Assembly: GCF_030272615.1 (NCBI RefSeq)
Contig: NC_081410.1
Location: 139,168,849 to 139,232,848, forward strand
Direction of reading: 5' to 3'
DNA length: 64,000 nucleotides
DNA from: Cryptomeria japonica
Taxonomy: Eukaryota > Streptophyta > Pinopsida > Cupressales > Cupressaceae
The position numbers and the translations under genes were made by a program. Each line of letters begins with the position of its first letter. The stretch's first letter is position 1. A model generated the notes under the pieces. The model was not told the DNA's origin. It did not search any database and saw only the letters and a program-made list of their open reading frames with translations. This document shows positions 43,091 to 54,056 of the stretch, in pieces.

Positions 43091-44080
43091 GATGAAGGAG
43101 ACAGAGGCAAAGATAGAAGAGTACACTTAGCATATGAAGAAGAAGACAAGAATGAAGACAAAGAACCATTGAAAGTCTATCCTATAATAGAGGGAGACTT
43201 TCTTATGATTAGAAGAGGTAAATTGCAGCAACAAATATCAGATCAGGTATCCATCTTCAAGACACAATGCTTGAGTAAGGGTAAGATATGTAAGTTGATT
43301 ATTGATTCTGGTTCACATGATAATCTTGTTTCATTTGATATGGTTTCTACGTTGGGATTGAAAACATTTGATCATCCTAATCCTTATAATGCCACTTGGG
43401 TTAGTCAAGAGCAGCATGTAATGATTAGTTAGAGGGCTTATGTTGATTTCTCAATTGGTCCATATCATGATCATGTTTTATGTGATGTTATACCTATGAC
43501 TTGTGGGCATATCATATTGGGTAGACCATGGCAATATTTAAGGAGGACAATACATGATGGGCATACAAATACATATTTGGTTCATAAGGACAACAAAAGA
43601 TATAGTTTAACACCTTTACCTTGTAAGGAGAAGAATGAACATAATGTAATCTGTTTTGGAGATAAAATTAGGATGTGTGTGCAGGGTAGTGAGGTCAAGG
43701 ATACTGGTTGGATGAATCAAACTAAGTTGCAGTAGAATAGCAGTCCTAAGGAGGAGCAAGATTGGGACTTTAAGAGCTTAAAAGTTGGGGACATTGATTG
43801 TCCTATGATTCAGCAGAGAGATGTGGTTAAACCTTTGAGTTTGTAGATGATATCAGATCAGAACAGTGATATGAGAAGGCAAGAAGAGGTGAAGACACAA
43901 GGTCCTAGACAAAGGACTCAAAATCAGCTTTTTGATACTAATTCTTTTGGTAAAGTGAATGCAGGTTGTAGCAGGAGGAAGATTACCTTTGGAGAGTACC
44001 TTTTCCCTATTGAAAATTAGAAGACATCATCATTAGGTGGTTGGCACAAGACTGGTCACTCTTGGGACAAGAGTTCTTTG
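43091..44080 (+). pseudogene. Element F aspartic protease, no pol after it
   Basis: After the gag stop the text continues with VHLAYEEEDKNEDKEPLKVYP, then GKICKLIIDSGSHDNLVSFDMV with the catalytic D-S-G. A TAG follows VMIS. FSIGPYHDHVLCDVIPMTCGHIILGRPWQYLRRTIHDGHTNTYLV is the classic second half of a Ty3/Gypsy protease region. The rest (about 43620-44080) is a linker with several stops, ending next to LTR2. RT, RNase H and integrase are absent, so the element is gag-protease only. Confidence 0.85.
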
Positions 44081-44094
44081 TTTGGTGGGGAGTA
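44081..44094 (+). promoter_or_regulatory. Element F polypurine tract
   Basis: GGTGGGGAGTA lies directly before LTR2. It is the expected plus-strand primer, though interrupted by T. Confidence 0.5.
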
Positions 44095-45690
44095 TGGTGC
44101 AGGGGCACTAGGCATGAAGACAACTTGGAGGAGACCACAAAAGCATGACAAGGAGGTGTATGGGTCTAATAGACTCAATTATGATGTCTTGAAGCCAATT
44201 GTGGCATTTTATTGTAATGATTAATTGTCCTAATGGACCGAATAAGGCCATAGGGCCAAATATAGGATTTCATGGGTATAGAATTGGTAAGGGTCTCAAA
44301 GGTGTTTAGAAATATTTGATAAATCATTTTGATCCTTTAGAAGTCATTAGGTTGGGGTAGAAGTCCATTTCATAAGAGTTTTAAATTCAAAAATTTGAAA
44401 ATAGTGGCCAGTGTCATTTTGGAGGGAAAAGCTAAAAACTTGTTTGTTAAGCATTTTAATCATGAATAACTGATGGATTTTGGTTTGGGAAGTTAGGGGA
44501 AGGTATTATAAAACCTTGTAATTCCATTTTTGTGGGGTTGGATGATATGGTACGGATGTTGTACGGATTTAATAGAAAAAGTGAATAAAACCTTCATTTT
44601 CTTGCAATTTCTTGTGTTTTGTTGCTTGAAAGTGATTGATCTTTCATGGTATAAGCCTTGGGAAATCATTGAGAATTATAATAAGTATTTTTGAATGCTT
44701 TTTTAGAGGTTTTTGATCAGATTTTTCCATTTATTGCTGATTGTACTTAAATTTCTGGGTTTTGCCATTGGCATTGAAGACACAAAATGCAACTTAGAGC
44801 CATTCCTTGAATGTAGGAATCTGATACTCATGGAATGGGCTCCCTATAACTTGTACATTATTATTCTAACAATATAACTTGTAGGAAGAGTGAGTTTGTA
44901 GGTGATCACCGTGAGTTGGATGAAGGAGAAGTGAGTAGGAAGCATAGCAAGCCTATAGCAGTAGAAGATCTACCTTAACAAAGGGGTAGTTTAATGATTG
45001 GATATGTCTAATATGGTCTAGGAGAAGGTGTATGAACCTTGATAAAGTTGCAGAAGTGCTGAGAGAGTGGTTAATCAAGAAACCCTTGGTTTTGGAGCCT
45101 ATTGGTGAGGGTTTTGGGGTTTGCACACTAAACAAGATCATAGAACCTAAAAAATTAGATTTTCCTTGGTTTGGAGTCATAAAAAACTACTATTGAGAGT
45201 TTAAAGGTTGGGGGATAAGTATTTTATATACTTTCTTTGTAAAAGTGTGGGTTTTTGCATTAAAAATAGTCTCAGTCTTAGGATAGAAAAGGCATGGTCC
45301 AAAACAACCATACCTAATTTTGATATATGTTGTAGTAATCTGAAAAGGGTATCCAAAAATATTTTTTTTTTTGGAAGTTATTTGGGAAAAATTGGAGAAA
45401 CTGAATTAATTCAGCCTCAGGTGGCCTAATTAGGGCTCTAGGGCTAGTAGCAGGCATAGTGAGGTTTAAGAGCATGGAGAAGTCTTGAAATCTTAAAAAT
45501 AATTGAAACTTGTTGAATTGAGTTGGAATAAGTGGTTGAAGACACTAGGAGTCATAGTGGAGAGTTGGGTATTGATTTGCCCCTTTGAACCCTTAAGGTG
45601 CCTTGGAAACACTAGGCAAATGCAAGGAGTGTGAAGCACTTGAAAACATATTTTCTTGAAGTCACCTAAAACCCCTGACCCTTTGCATCA
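44095..45690 (+). repeat. Element F LTR2 (1596 bp)
   Basis: It matches LTR1 closely, with one deletion of about 13 bp near 44220. It is followed by a primer-binding-site-like sequence and internal DNA, not by flanking host sequence, so it is an internal LTR of a tandem copy. Confidence 0.92.
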
Positions 45691-46373
45691 GATTGGTATC
45701 AGAGTAGTGAGTAGCTCTTTTGGGAAGGTTTTGACAAGATGGCACTGAAGAATCAAATGGCTAGGGAAATTGAAGAGTTGAAGGAAGCCCTTGAAAGAGA
45801 GAAGAGGGAAAAGAGGGAAATTGAAGTAGTAAGGGAGAGAGAGGATAGACAATAGAGAAGGGAGAGATTGCAACTACTAGTAAGGATTGAAGCCTTAGAG
45901 AAGGAAAGGGAACAACCTAGGATGGAAGAAAACAATGAGAATCTTGAAGCACACAATGAAGGTGGTGAACATGAAGAGACTAGGAGGGATGAAGAAGATC
46001 TTGAAGAGAGGATGTTAGTGAGACTACTAAAGGAAGTCCAAGGTGGTGGAATAAAAGGTCATGTTGATTTACCTATATACTAGGGAAGAATGGACAGTGA
46101 GGAAGTGCTAGGGTGGATGGAGGCCTTAGAAAACTACTTTGAGTTGGAAGATACTGATGATGATAAGAAGGTGAGATTTGCAAAGGCTAAGTTGAGAGGT
46201 ACTGCTTTAACATGGTGGAGTGGTGTGTAGGCTGAGAGGACAGCAAGAGGATTGAATAAGATTACAAGTTGGGAAAGGATGAAAGCAATGATGAAGGCAC
46301 AATTTCTACCATCTGATTTTGCTATACAAACAAAGAGGATGAGACAAAACTTGAAACAAAGAGACATGGATGT
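45691..46373 (+). pseudogene. Element F second, truncated internal copy
   Basis: It repeats internal 1 from the primer-binding site through LKQRDMDV of gag, with a TAG at WWSGV/AER and another in the coiled coil. It ends at 46373, where internal 1 would read MTYTKQFHK. The gag frame runs straight into element C's frame, giving a chimeric 153-codon open stretch, 46252-46713. Confidence 0.85.
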
Positions 46374-48147
46374 AAAGAAATTGTATAATTCTTTTAAGGA
46401 TTATGACAAAGTAACTATTGAAGAAAACATTATTTTACATTTGGATATTTACAAGAAAGTTTTGATAGAGGTAATTGATGATTTACCTAATGATTTATAC
46501 ATGAGATTGGAAGCTAAAAGGCTATTTGTGATGGAACTAGATAAGAAATTGAAAGTTGAAGCACTTTTGGCTGTACATCTAGTAAACTCTAAGGAAGAAA
46601 TAGATGAGCTTATATATGAAGCTAATCGGTTAGTATTTGTCAGTGGACATCGGCAAGTAAGCTTAATGGCTAGAAGGGTTAAGGAAATTGCGGATGAGAC
46701 TGCAGATAGCTAGGACATATTTTTTGTTGAGAAGGAAAAGAAAGAGGAAAGAAAGAGACCGAAAATGGACAAGAAATTCAAGGTATATCAAAAAGATAAA
46801 GGAAAAGGTAAAGTTGGTGGTCTTCCTACTATAAAGATTATAGATAATCTTCCACTGCCACCTTAGGATACCCCTCCAGTACACACAACTAATCCACTGG
46901 ATATGGCTACTGAAGGTATAACTCATGATGATACTAACCCGGAGTCTAAAATACTTTTCACAATGAAGGTAGATAGACAAGATATAAACATTCTTGTAGA
47001 TAAGGAACATGCAGTTGATATTAAAAATGTAAAGATCTCTGAGAAACCGGCACACACTGTAGACTCTCAGGAGACTGAGAAACCGACACAAACTATTGAT
47101 TTGCCAACTCAAGCAGAGCAACTAGAGACTGAGAATCCTACAGAGGATAAGAAAAATAACATAGAGAAACATGATTCAGGGAAACCATCAAAGGTAGAGG
47201 TACATACACAGACAAATCCACCGATAGAAGACGTAAGTAAAGAGCAACCGACTTTTGGCAATGAGGAACAAATTATAAAGGTAGTTGTAGAATCTAGCAC
47301 ATCAGTAGGAGAATTTAGACCGAATAACATCACAGATGTTCTTTTGGATTCTATCAAGAGGATTAAAGATTGCAATGCCTTAGCATTTAAGGCTATTGAT
47401 AACACTTTACCTATCTTGAAAATGATTGCACCTACTTGTAAGATAGATCACATTAATGATTCTTTAGATTAATTGGACACATTGTCCAAATTTATTTTTG
47501 AAAGTGTTCTAACTCTGGAAAAGGTGAATGAGGATACCATTAAGGAGAGAGTTGACAAAGAGAAAAATACATTCTTCAAGAACACTATAAAAAAATGTAC
47601 TGATCAATTGGACACACTTTTATTGGTACTTAATTCTACAATTTTGGAGTATAAGGAGTTATATAGAGAAGCATGCAAACCTCACTATTTGACAAAGGAC
47701 ATTGATGAGGAGATTAAAAAGACACAAAAAGTGATTGATGACATAGCAGATAATATGATAGGTTCATTTGAACTTATCTCAGTTTTTGAGCAAGAAATGG
47801 TAGTTTTTGAGGAGAAGTTGGAGAAACTTGAGAAAGAGAAGGAAAGGATAAGGCTGAGGGCCCAGGAACTAAAGAATAAGCTTAGTCCAAGGTTAGATAG
47901 TCTAATTACTCTGAGAGCTGAACTGACTAAGGAAATAATTCCTGGAGAATGATCATTGGAGAAGAAAATGCACTATCTCACTGGTATGATTCAACAAACT
48001 GAGGCAACTCTAACTAACAACAACAAGTTTATGCAGAGTTTGAACCTAGTCTTGGTGGACATTTTTTTAGATTGTAACCAACCAGTTACAGGTGATGAGG
48101 TAGCATTTTTGTATTCTTTGATTCTTTTTGACATCCTTTATCATTGA
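46374..48147 (+). pseudogene. Element C unknown protein, C-terminal part
   Basis: A single frame of about 590 codons is broken by four stops, near 46711 (TAG), 46864 (TAG), 47470 (TAA) and 47950 (TGA). The first part (KKLYNSFKDYDKVTIEEN to RRVKEIADETADS) looks helical. A basic patch, KKFKVYQKDKGKGKVGG, follows. The middle is Thr/Glu/Pro-rich with repeats such as EKPTQTIDLPTQ. The C-terminus has long coiled-coil segments (FEEKLEKLEKEKERIRLRAQELKNKL). I recognise no family. With the part at 38985-40360 the ancestral protein would have exceeded 1000 residues, less whatever was lost at F. Confidence 0.55.
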
Positions 48148-48301
48148 TGTGAAAAGGGGAGTAGTAGTATAGATAAAAATAAGGAGTAGTAGGGAGAAAA
48201 TGCATGCACAGAGGAGATCACTTGCTCAGGGGGAGCACATCTTTTTGGATTTCATTTTTGGATAGCAGTTTTGGATTTTTCTCATGAGTGTTGCCATGAA
48301 T

Positions 48302-48316
48302 GCCAAAGGGGGAGAT
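48302..48316 (+). promoter_or_regulatory. Element C polypurine tract
   Basis: CCAAAGGGGGAGAT ends directly at the 3' LTR. The wider context (GTTGCCATGAATGCCAAAGG) resembles the tract region of Copia A. Confidence 0.85.
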
Positions 48317-48773
48317 TGTTGGCATTCTACACTCTAATGAGAATAGTTGATGTTGTCATTGATGGCAATCAACTGGCAACCAACCGGCAACAAATTTCTA
48401 CTTATGCACCGACATCACAAATATCATACACCGATAGGCACTTTCACTAGCATCGAGTTTACACCAGAAACGAAGTATACCGGCACTCAGGCCGACATGG
48501 GATAAAGTTTTCTCTATGTGAATTGTTTTATAAATATAATTAACTATTTGTAAGACAACTTGGTATATTGTATAGACTCATATATGTATGAGATTTCATA
48601 GGTCATTTTGATGTGATGTAGTAGAAGAATGAAATTATTGTATGAGGCGATATAGTGGACAATGAAGGTTTTGGTTAAGGTATCTAACTGAGCTTAAATC
48701 AGTACTAAACTAGACATTTGAGATGTTATTTTGAGCAGTACATTGTATTGGATTTAACTATCCATATTGTAGT
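48317..48773 (+). repeat. Element C 3' LTR, left 457 bp
   Basis: It aligns with the first half of the 5' LTR through TCCATATTGTAGT and stops where element D begins. The remaining 350 bp or so should lie to the right of D, outside the window. Confidence 0.9.
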
Positions 48774-49978
48774 TGTAGACACCTAAAAATGTCTCATTGA
48801 TCATGTACTAATTATTGCTCTAGTTAGTTAAATAATTCTTTGATTATGTAATTAAGTTAATTACTCATTCTTCTATTTCATATTTCGTAATCATCTTACT
48901 AATTATTCCATTTCTTATGCTATCATCATTTAATCAGTTTCTAAATATTAATTAAATATTTATTATTCAATTGATTCTGATTAATTTCCCAATTTAAATA
49001 ATCTTTATTATTTAAATAAATTATTAATTATTTGATTTCTATCTCTAATCATTCAACCCTTTTCTAAATATTTATTATTTAATTCCTTTAATTTAAATAA
49101 TCTTTATTAGTTAATTAAATTCTATTTCTAAATAATTAAATAGTTTCTTTAAATTATTTAATTAACTAATTAATTCTTCCATTTCCAAATCCCCAAATTC
49201 TAATTTCATTTAATTTCATATTCTTCTAATTTCTTCCAAATTTAATTACATGTGCATGATTTCAAAAACCAAATTGAAAATCAAAGTCAAGTTCTAAATA
49301 AATTCAAATACTAAATTCAATTAATAAATTCAATTATTTGAATAAATATCATGCAAAGATTAAATTCAAAATCTAAATCTAAATGCAAGCACATGTTAAA
49401 TTAATTAATTAAATCATTTATCTCTCCAGTCTCTATTTCCATCTTTCAGTTAGCTTTTTCTAAATTAAGCTTTCTTTGTCATCCTCTTTATTTCCTCCAA
49501 TCATTCTTTTTCTTCCTTTAGTCAGCTTTTTCTCAATCAGTTTACTCAATTAATCTATTCAATTTATTGAGTTTCACTCCTACAATTAACAGTTCAACTA
49601 TCAGTTTTCATTTGAGCTCACCTGAGTTCCACCTCTTGATCAATCTGTTCCACCTTTCAATCAATCTTCTCCAATTTTCTATAAATTGAACATCCAATCT
49701 CCATTTTCAATAATCATGAACTTTGAATCTTTGTGTCACTTGCAGGTTATTCGTGTAATATCTAAGAGCCATCATACCACAGAGAAGAGAAGAGCAATGG
49801 AAGCGATATGCAATCTTGGAATAGGGAGTTTGATTTAATTTGATTTATAATTGTTATTTGTTGATATTGCATTATTTCATTGTCTTGTTTGTTAGATTCT
49901 TTGATTAGATAGGGATTTGCAATTTCTCTTTGATTCTAATTGATTATATTTTATTAAGATGAATTCTACATGCATACA
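48774..49978 (+). repeat. Element D 5' LTR (1205 bp)
   Basis: It begins TGTAGACACCTAAAAATG and ends CTACATGCATACA just before the primer-binding site. It is very AT-rich, with repeated TTAATTAATT and TTATTTAA words. The 3' copy is outside the window, so the boundaries rest on the ends alone. Confidence 0.75.
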
Positions 49979-49981
49979 TTT

Positions 49982-49997
49982 TTGTGAACTCGACGTG
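49982..49997 (+). promoter_or_regulatory. Element D primer-binding site
   Basis: TTGTGAACTCGACGTG follows the LTR after three bases. It differs from the i2 site TGGTGAACCCGACGTG at two positions. Confidence 0.65.
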
Positions 49998-50094
49998 AAG
50001 CACAACTAACTTACCTTCTCTGTTCTCTGTGTAATTTTCGCAGGTCATATGGATTTTTGCGTTTTATTTACAGATTTTGCATAGATTTTGAGAA

Positions 50095-50820
50095 TAGATA
50101 TTCCATCACGCAATCATGATTACATCATCTCGCAATCGCATAGACAAAATCACGCATTCGACCCCTCGGGGTCATGCATTCACTCTGACAGGGTTACGCA
50201 ATTGCCCTATTTAGATCACACAATCGCCCTTTCTGGATCATGCATCCGGAGGGTTAATTGTTGTTTAATTTTTTTCTTCCGTCTGTTATTTCGTCTGTCT
50301 AATTCTATCTCAAATTGGGTTAATCTGGGATCAAATTGCTTTTATTTCATGATTTGATTATAACAGTTTATGGCAAGAAAAGTTTCGTTTAGGATTTTAG
50401 GTGCAAGAAGGACAAAACAACAAAGAAGAGAAGCCAAACATTATCAAAAGGTTCTCCAGGCAGAAAAATTGATACAGGATTCGGAAGAGAAACTGACCTT
50501 TGATAGATATAATAGCTTATTTCTTTCTTATCAAGTTAAATATGATCTAAACAATATTGAATGGGTGATGAGAGATTTGGCTAGGGCTTCACAATTGGTT
50601 TTGCCGGTTCCTGATCGGGTTTAGTTTTCTTATATTTTTTAGTTTTAAACTTTTGTTGTTGTCTGCTTGTCTGTCATGCAATCAACCTGTTAATGCTATG
50701 CAATCGATTATCATCATCATGCATTAGGTTTGTGAGAATTATGCATTCGCTCTGTGAGGTTTACACATTCGGTCTATAAGTATCACCCAATCGAATAGGT
50801 ATTGTTATGCATTTGCTTAT
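50095..50820. repeat. Two clusters of a degenerate GCAWTCG motif in the D leader
   Basis: Words such as CACGCAATC, CGCAATCG, ACGCATTCG and CATGCATTC recur about every 20-30 bp at 50105-50235, and again as ATGCAATCG and ATGCATTCG at 50675-50815. They flank the small frame at 50370-50624. The pattern suggests a decayed minisatellite. Confidence 0.55.
50370..50624 (+). CDS. Small basic protein in the D leader, unknown
   Basis: The 84-residue frame reads MARKVSFRILGARRTKQQRR and ends in LARASQLVLPVPDRV. It is Arg/Lys-rich at the start, with a helical middle. I recognise no domain. It could be the gag N-terminus or a leader ORF, or chance; it lies about 400 bp after the primer-binding site, where a first frame would be expected. 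Confidence 0.35.
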   Translation: MARKVSFRILGARRTKQQRREAKHYQKVLQAEKLIQDSEEKLTFDRYNSLFLSYQVKYDLNNIEWVMRDLARASQLVLPVPDRV

Positions 50821-50929
50821 ATCAAGTTTTGAGTTTCTATTTTCTATTAGTTTGATTTTACTACTAATCTTCTGTTTACAACCTATGGCAGATTTGTAGA
50901 GAGGATTAGATTAGTATTTTTTGCATGCA

Positions 50930-51190
50930 TCACCTCACACTTCATTTTTTTGGTGCTTAAAATCAACAACAGTTAAAATGGACATGCATGGATAATCTCA
51001 CACTTCATTGTTGGTGCTTAAAATGAACATGGGCTAAAATTGACATGCATGTATCTCACACTTGGTCTTTTGGTGCTTAAAATCAACAAATGGTTAAAAT
51101 TGACATGTATGCCTTCATATTTTGGTTTGGTGTTTAAAATAGACATGCACATGCATATCTAACACTTAAATTTGGGCTATAAAATGAACG
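50930..51190. repeat. Four degenerate tandem repeats of about 60 bp
   Basis: Each unit has CTCACACTT, then TTGGTGCTTAAAAT, then AACA and GACATGCATG. Copies start near 50932, 50996, 51053 and about 51113. No coding meaning is seen. Confidence 0.75.
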
Positions 51191-52162
51191 TGAATCAGGA
51201 TGCATTAGATTGAATCATTTTTCTTTTTCTCAAGGTAAAGAATTTTTATTGTGTCTGGGGTGGACCTACTGTTGCACTAACTGACTTTCCACCCACCTTC
51301 GGGGTCTTGGGAGAAAGGAGGAAGGTGACAACGACATCCAAATTTTTATTTTATTCTACGTAGTGAGGGGTATCTTTGATTGGGGATTTCATCACCCCAT
51401 AGAGGTACTTCAAATTGAGATGTGTTGGGGATATCACCTCTCCCAGTGTACTCTCGAGTAGGTTTTTTGAGCCGCTATATAAATATACTGGTCAGGGGGC
51501 TAGAGTGTTGAGTGAATTCAACATATGTGGGGGCCTTCCCTACACCGATACGCTCAACTAAAGTCTTAAGTGGCTTGCTCTGAGAATCCGTCGTTGGATC
51601 GGGACCCCTTGAAACCTAATACTACGAACCAATTTAGTTGCCAAAAATCCTACATTCAGTGATTCAGGGAGTGCGGATCTACCCCATAGATACCCTTCAT
51701 GTACCTTACACTATGATACAGGAATCCCTCAGCTATAAGATCTTCGAATCTTCAGGGTAAGAGAGACTGGCGTGCCCGAGAAGTGTGTACCATGGAGTGG
51801 AGTTAGTGCTACCAGACTCTCTATCTGTTCATTTTGTTTCGGTATTTTATTGTAAGGGCCTCATTTGAATGGTTTCCACTATCTAGCCTAAGATTGTATT
51901 CCATGCTTTTTTATGTATTGTTGTGCTAGACTAGTATTGAGTCAGTCCCTTGGGCTATTTCAGGCCCTATCCCACGTATCTCCAAATTTTCCAAGATTGT
52001 ATGAAAATTGAGTCAGTCAGCTATACATACCTATCAACAATTATTCTCAGATTTGGAAAACTACAAAACATTGTCCCACATACGAAGTTATAGAAAACAA
52101 AGTTTATTTTGAAACCAAAACTCAAAAGTCCTACAATACTTGTGACCCTAGGCAGTCTTTTA
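51191..52162 (+). other. Element D leader without recognised content
   Basis: I find no open frame with family similarity in this 970-bp stretch. It contains a GC-richer part at about 51260-51320 (CCACCCACCTTCGGGGTC). It is presumably untranslated leader. Confidence 0.5.
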
Positions 52163-53141
52163 CATAGTCCCACTTACTTCCTCATTATTGTCCTACATCT
52201 TTTGCATAGTCCCACTTATGTCCTCATTATCATCCTACATCTTTTACATAGTCCCACTTACATCCTCATTATCATCCTACGTCTTTTTCATGTTAGGATT
52301 CCTGAAGATACTGAGAGGGGGGGGTGAATCAGTATTTGACCGGTAAAAGAATTTTCTTGAATTGTAACATGAAAAGCATTTCAAAACTATGTACCGGTAA
52401 ACAAAAATTAATGCAGTATATAAGAACAAAAACCACAACATGAAAATCACACCATAATACAATATTTTTAATGAGGAAACCTAGTGTGGGAAAAACCTCG
52501 GTGGGATTTGTGACCCACAATATTCGCTTACTGGCCAATAAGAGAATATTACTGTTTACAATAGGGGCCTGCACATGCAGGAAGGCCAAGTGCCTAGAGC
52601 TCACTACTCAGTTACAAAATGAAGTCTCATTGACTTACAAAATTAGATTATACAAATCCAATGTCATGTACTACTTCAAATCAACATCTACTATGCCAGA
52701 TTCAGTACCAGTTTAAGCTCTGCAATATACATAAACCCTTATCCTAGTAATTCACAAATTAGGTTTGCTATATTCTTTCCATACATTGCATACTAAATGA
52801 TCTACAATGATCTCATACTTATATGAGTCATATTACAATTCGCCATGTCGGCTTACAAAATGATTTTACAATTAATTACATAGTATAATTACACAAAGTT
52901 ACTGTCGACCATGGTGCTGGTAATCTTCCTTTTCAGTGCTGGTGATCTATATGTCGGTGTGGAGTCTGTCGGTATCCTATGATTGCAAGGTTGCCATCAA
53001 TGAAAATACCTTCAATCACCTACAATTTCTCATTGGAGTGTGCATTTTCCAATGTTGCATAGTCCCACTTACATCCTCATTATTGGCCTACGTCTTTTAG
53101 ATAGTCCCACTTACGTCCTCATTATCATCTTAAGTATTTTG
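52163..53141. repeat. 42-bp tandem repeat array split by solo LTR s1
   Basis: Units beginning CATAGTCCCACTTAC start at 52163, 52205 and 52247, and continue after s1 at 53058 and about 53100. Three copies precede and two follow the insertion. A period of 14 codons creates an artificial repeating peptide. Confidence 0.9.
52291..53054 (-). mobile_element. s1: solo LTR of a Copia-type element, reverse orientation
   Basis: Read on the minus strand it matches the element C LTR type: the start is degraded TTGGAAAATGCACACTCC and the end is TTCAGGAATCCTAACA. It includes the ACTGATTCACCCCCCCTC motif and CCGGT words. TTTCA at 52286-52290 and TTGCA at 53055-53059 would be the target duplication with one change. 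No internal region is present. Confidence 0.8.
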
Positions 53142-54056
53142 CATTATCATCCATATTAGTTACATTATCATATACACCGTCATCTAGACCTCATATACAT
53201 CTACGTTCATTGTCAGTTATAGATCCATAGCACGTGTCTTCATGGGTCTCCCAGGTGATAGTTTGCTCCCCTTCGAGCAACCTAATTTAGTTCCAAATGG
53301 CGATCAACAAGAAATTATTGGTGGTCTAGCTAACTTAGCTTGGGACTTAAGAAGAAGTGCACCTAAATATATAGGATTCATACATGAGATAAACATTGAG
53401 TCTAAGATTTCCCATAGAATTGATAGATAGATTGAGGCTGAACAACTTTGTCAAGAAATGGAAAGACTTGCATTAGAGAAATCTAGAAATGTTCAAAAGG
53501 TCTCACATCAAAATCCTCAATAGAGAGTCTAGTATAGCATTGCATACCTCATATTTATGTCTATAGTCTAGTGTTAAGTTGTCATCTTGCATAAAACCAC
53601 CCTCATATAAGCAATTTTAGATGCCCGTCACAAGGTCACAAAAAGTGAAAGGAATAATGGACCTGAACAACACATAGTCTGTAAACCCTACTTGGAATAT
53701 GGACTGTGTCAACAAGTCAACACTCGAGTACACAAACAATTTCCACCCTAAACGAATTACAATAACATTTAACAAAGGAAGAAATTGAGTCCGCACAATA
53801 AGACCCACATGTCCTCATGATCCTAGATGCACTTATACATAGCGATAGGGACAAGTATCTTTCATTGTTAATATAAAATGGGGCAAAACTACTTAGAGAT
53901 TTTGACGTCACAAAAATATTACCACCAAGAAAAACTTTAGGTCAAGATAACAGTCAAACACCACCCTTGACACAAATACAAGCAACAACCTCCAGTTTTC
54001 TTTAAAATGTACCTATCCAAACAAATGTCAACACAAATGTAAACTTTCAAACAAGT
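53142..54056 (+). pseudogene. Element D gag, N-terminal part, broken
   Basis: A 62-codon frame at 53242 (LPGDSLLPFEQPNLVPNGDQ) leads to EAEQLCQEMERLALEKSRN near 53432-53505 in the same frame after one stop. The rest to 54056 has many stops and shifts. It precedes the Gln/Thr-rich gag segment, so gag is the best call, without a diagnostic motif. Confidence 0.5.

Larger units (their letters stand above)
40371..46373 (+). mobile_element. F: Gypsy-type gag-protease element in LTR-internal-LTR-internal form
   Basis: The order is LTR1 40371-41980, internal 1 41981-44094, LTR2 44095-45690 and a partial internal 2 45691-46373. A third LTR is missing and internal 2 stops abruptly in gag, joined to element C sequence. 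The interior codes gag and an aspartic protease only. The LTRs open TGGTGCA and end CTCTGCATCA or CTTTGCATCA. Tandem copies of this form can come from recombination between LTRs of neighbouring copies, with a later deletion removing the right end; that history is inference. Confidence 0.85.
36688..48773 (+). mobile_element. C: pol-less Copia-type LTR retrotransposon, right end outside the window
   Basis: The 5' LTR is 36688-37499 and the 3' LTR begins at 48317 (TGTTGGCATTCTACACTC) and is cut at 48773 by element D. In order, the interior has an initiator-Met primer-binding site, a coiled-coil gag with zinc knuckles, an unknown protein split by insertion F, and a polypurine tract. No protease, integrase or RT is visible. 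LTR ends and polypurine context match the Copia type of element A, so a Copia element could have mobilised it. Confidence 0.85.

Noticed and set aside
52109-52327. 14-residue repeat protein (LLHSPTY)
   Set aside because: It is the translation of a 42-bp non-coding tandem array in the D leader.
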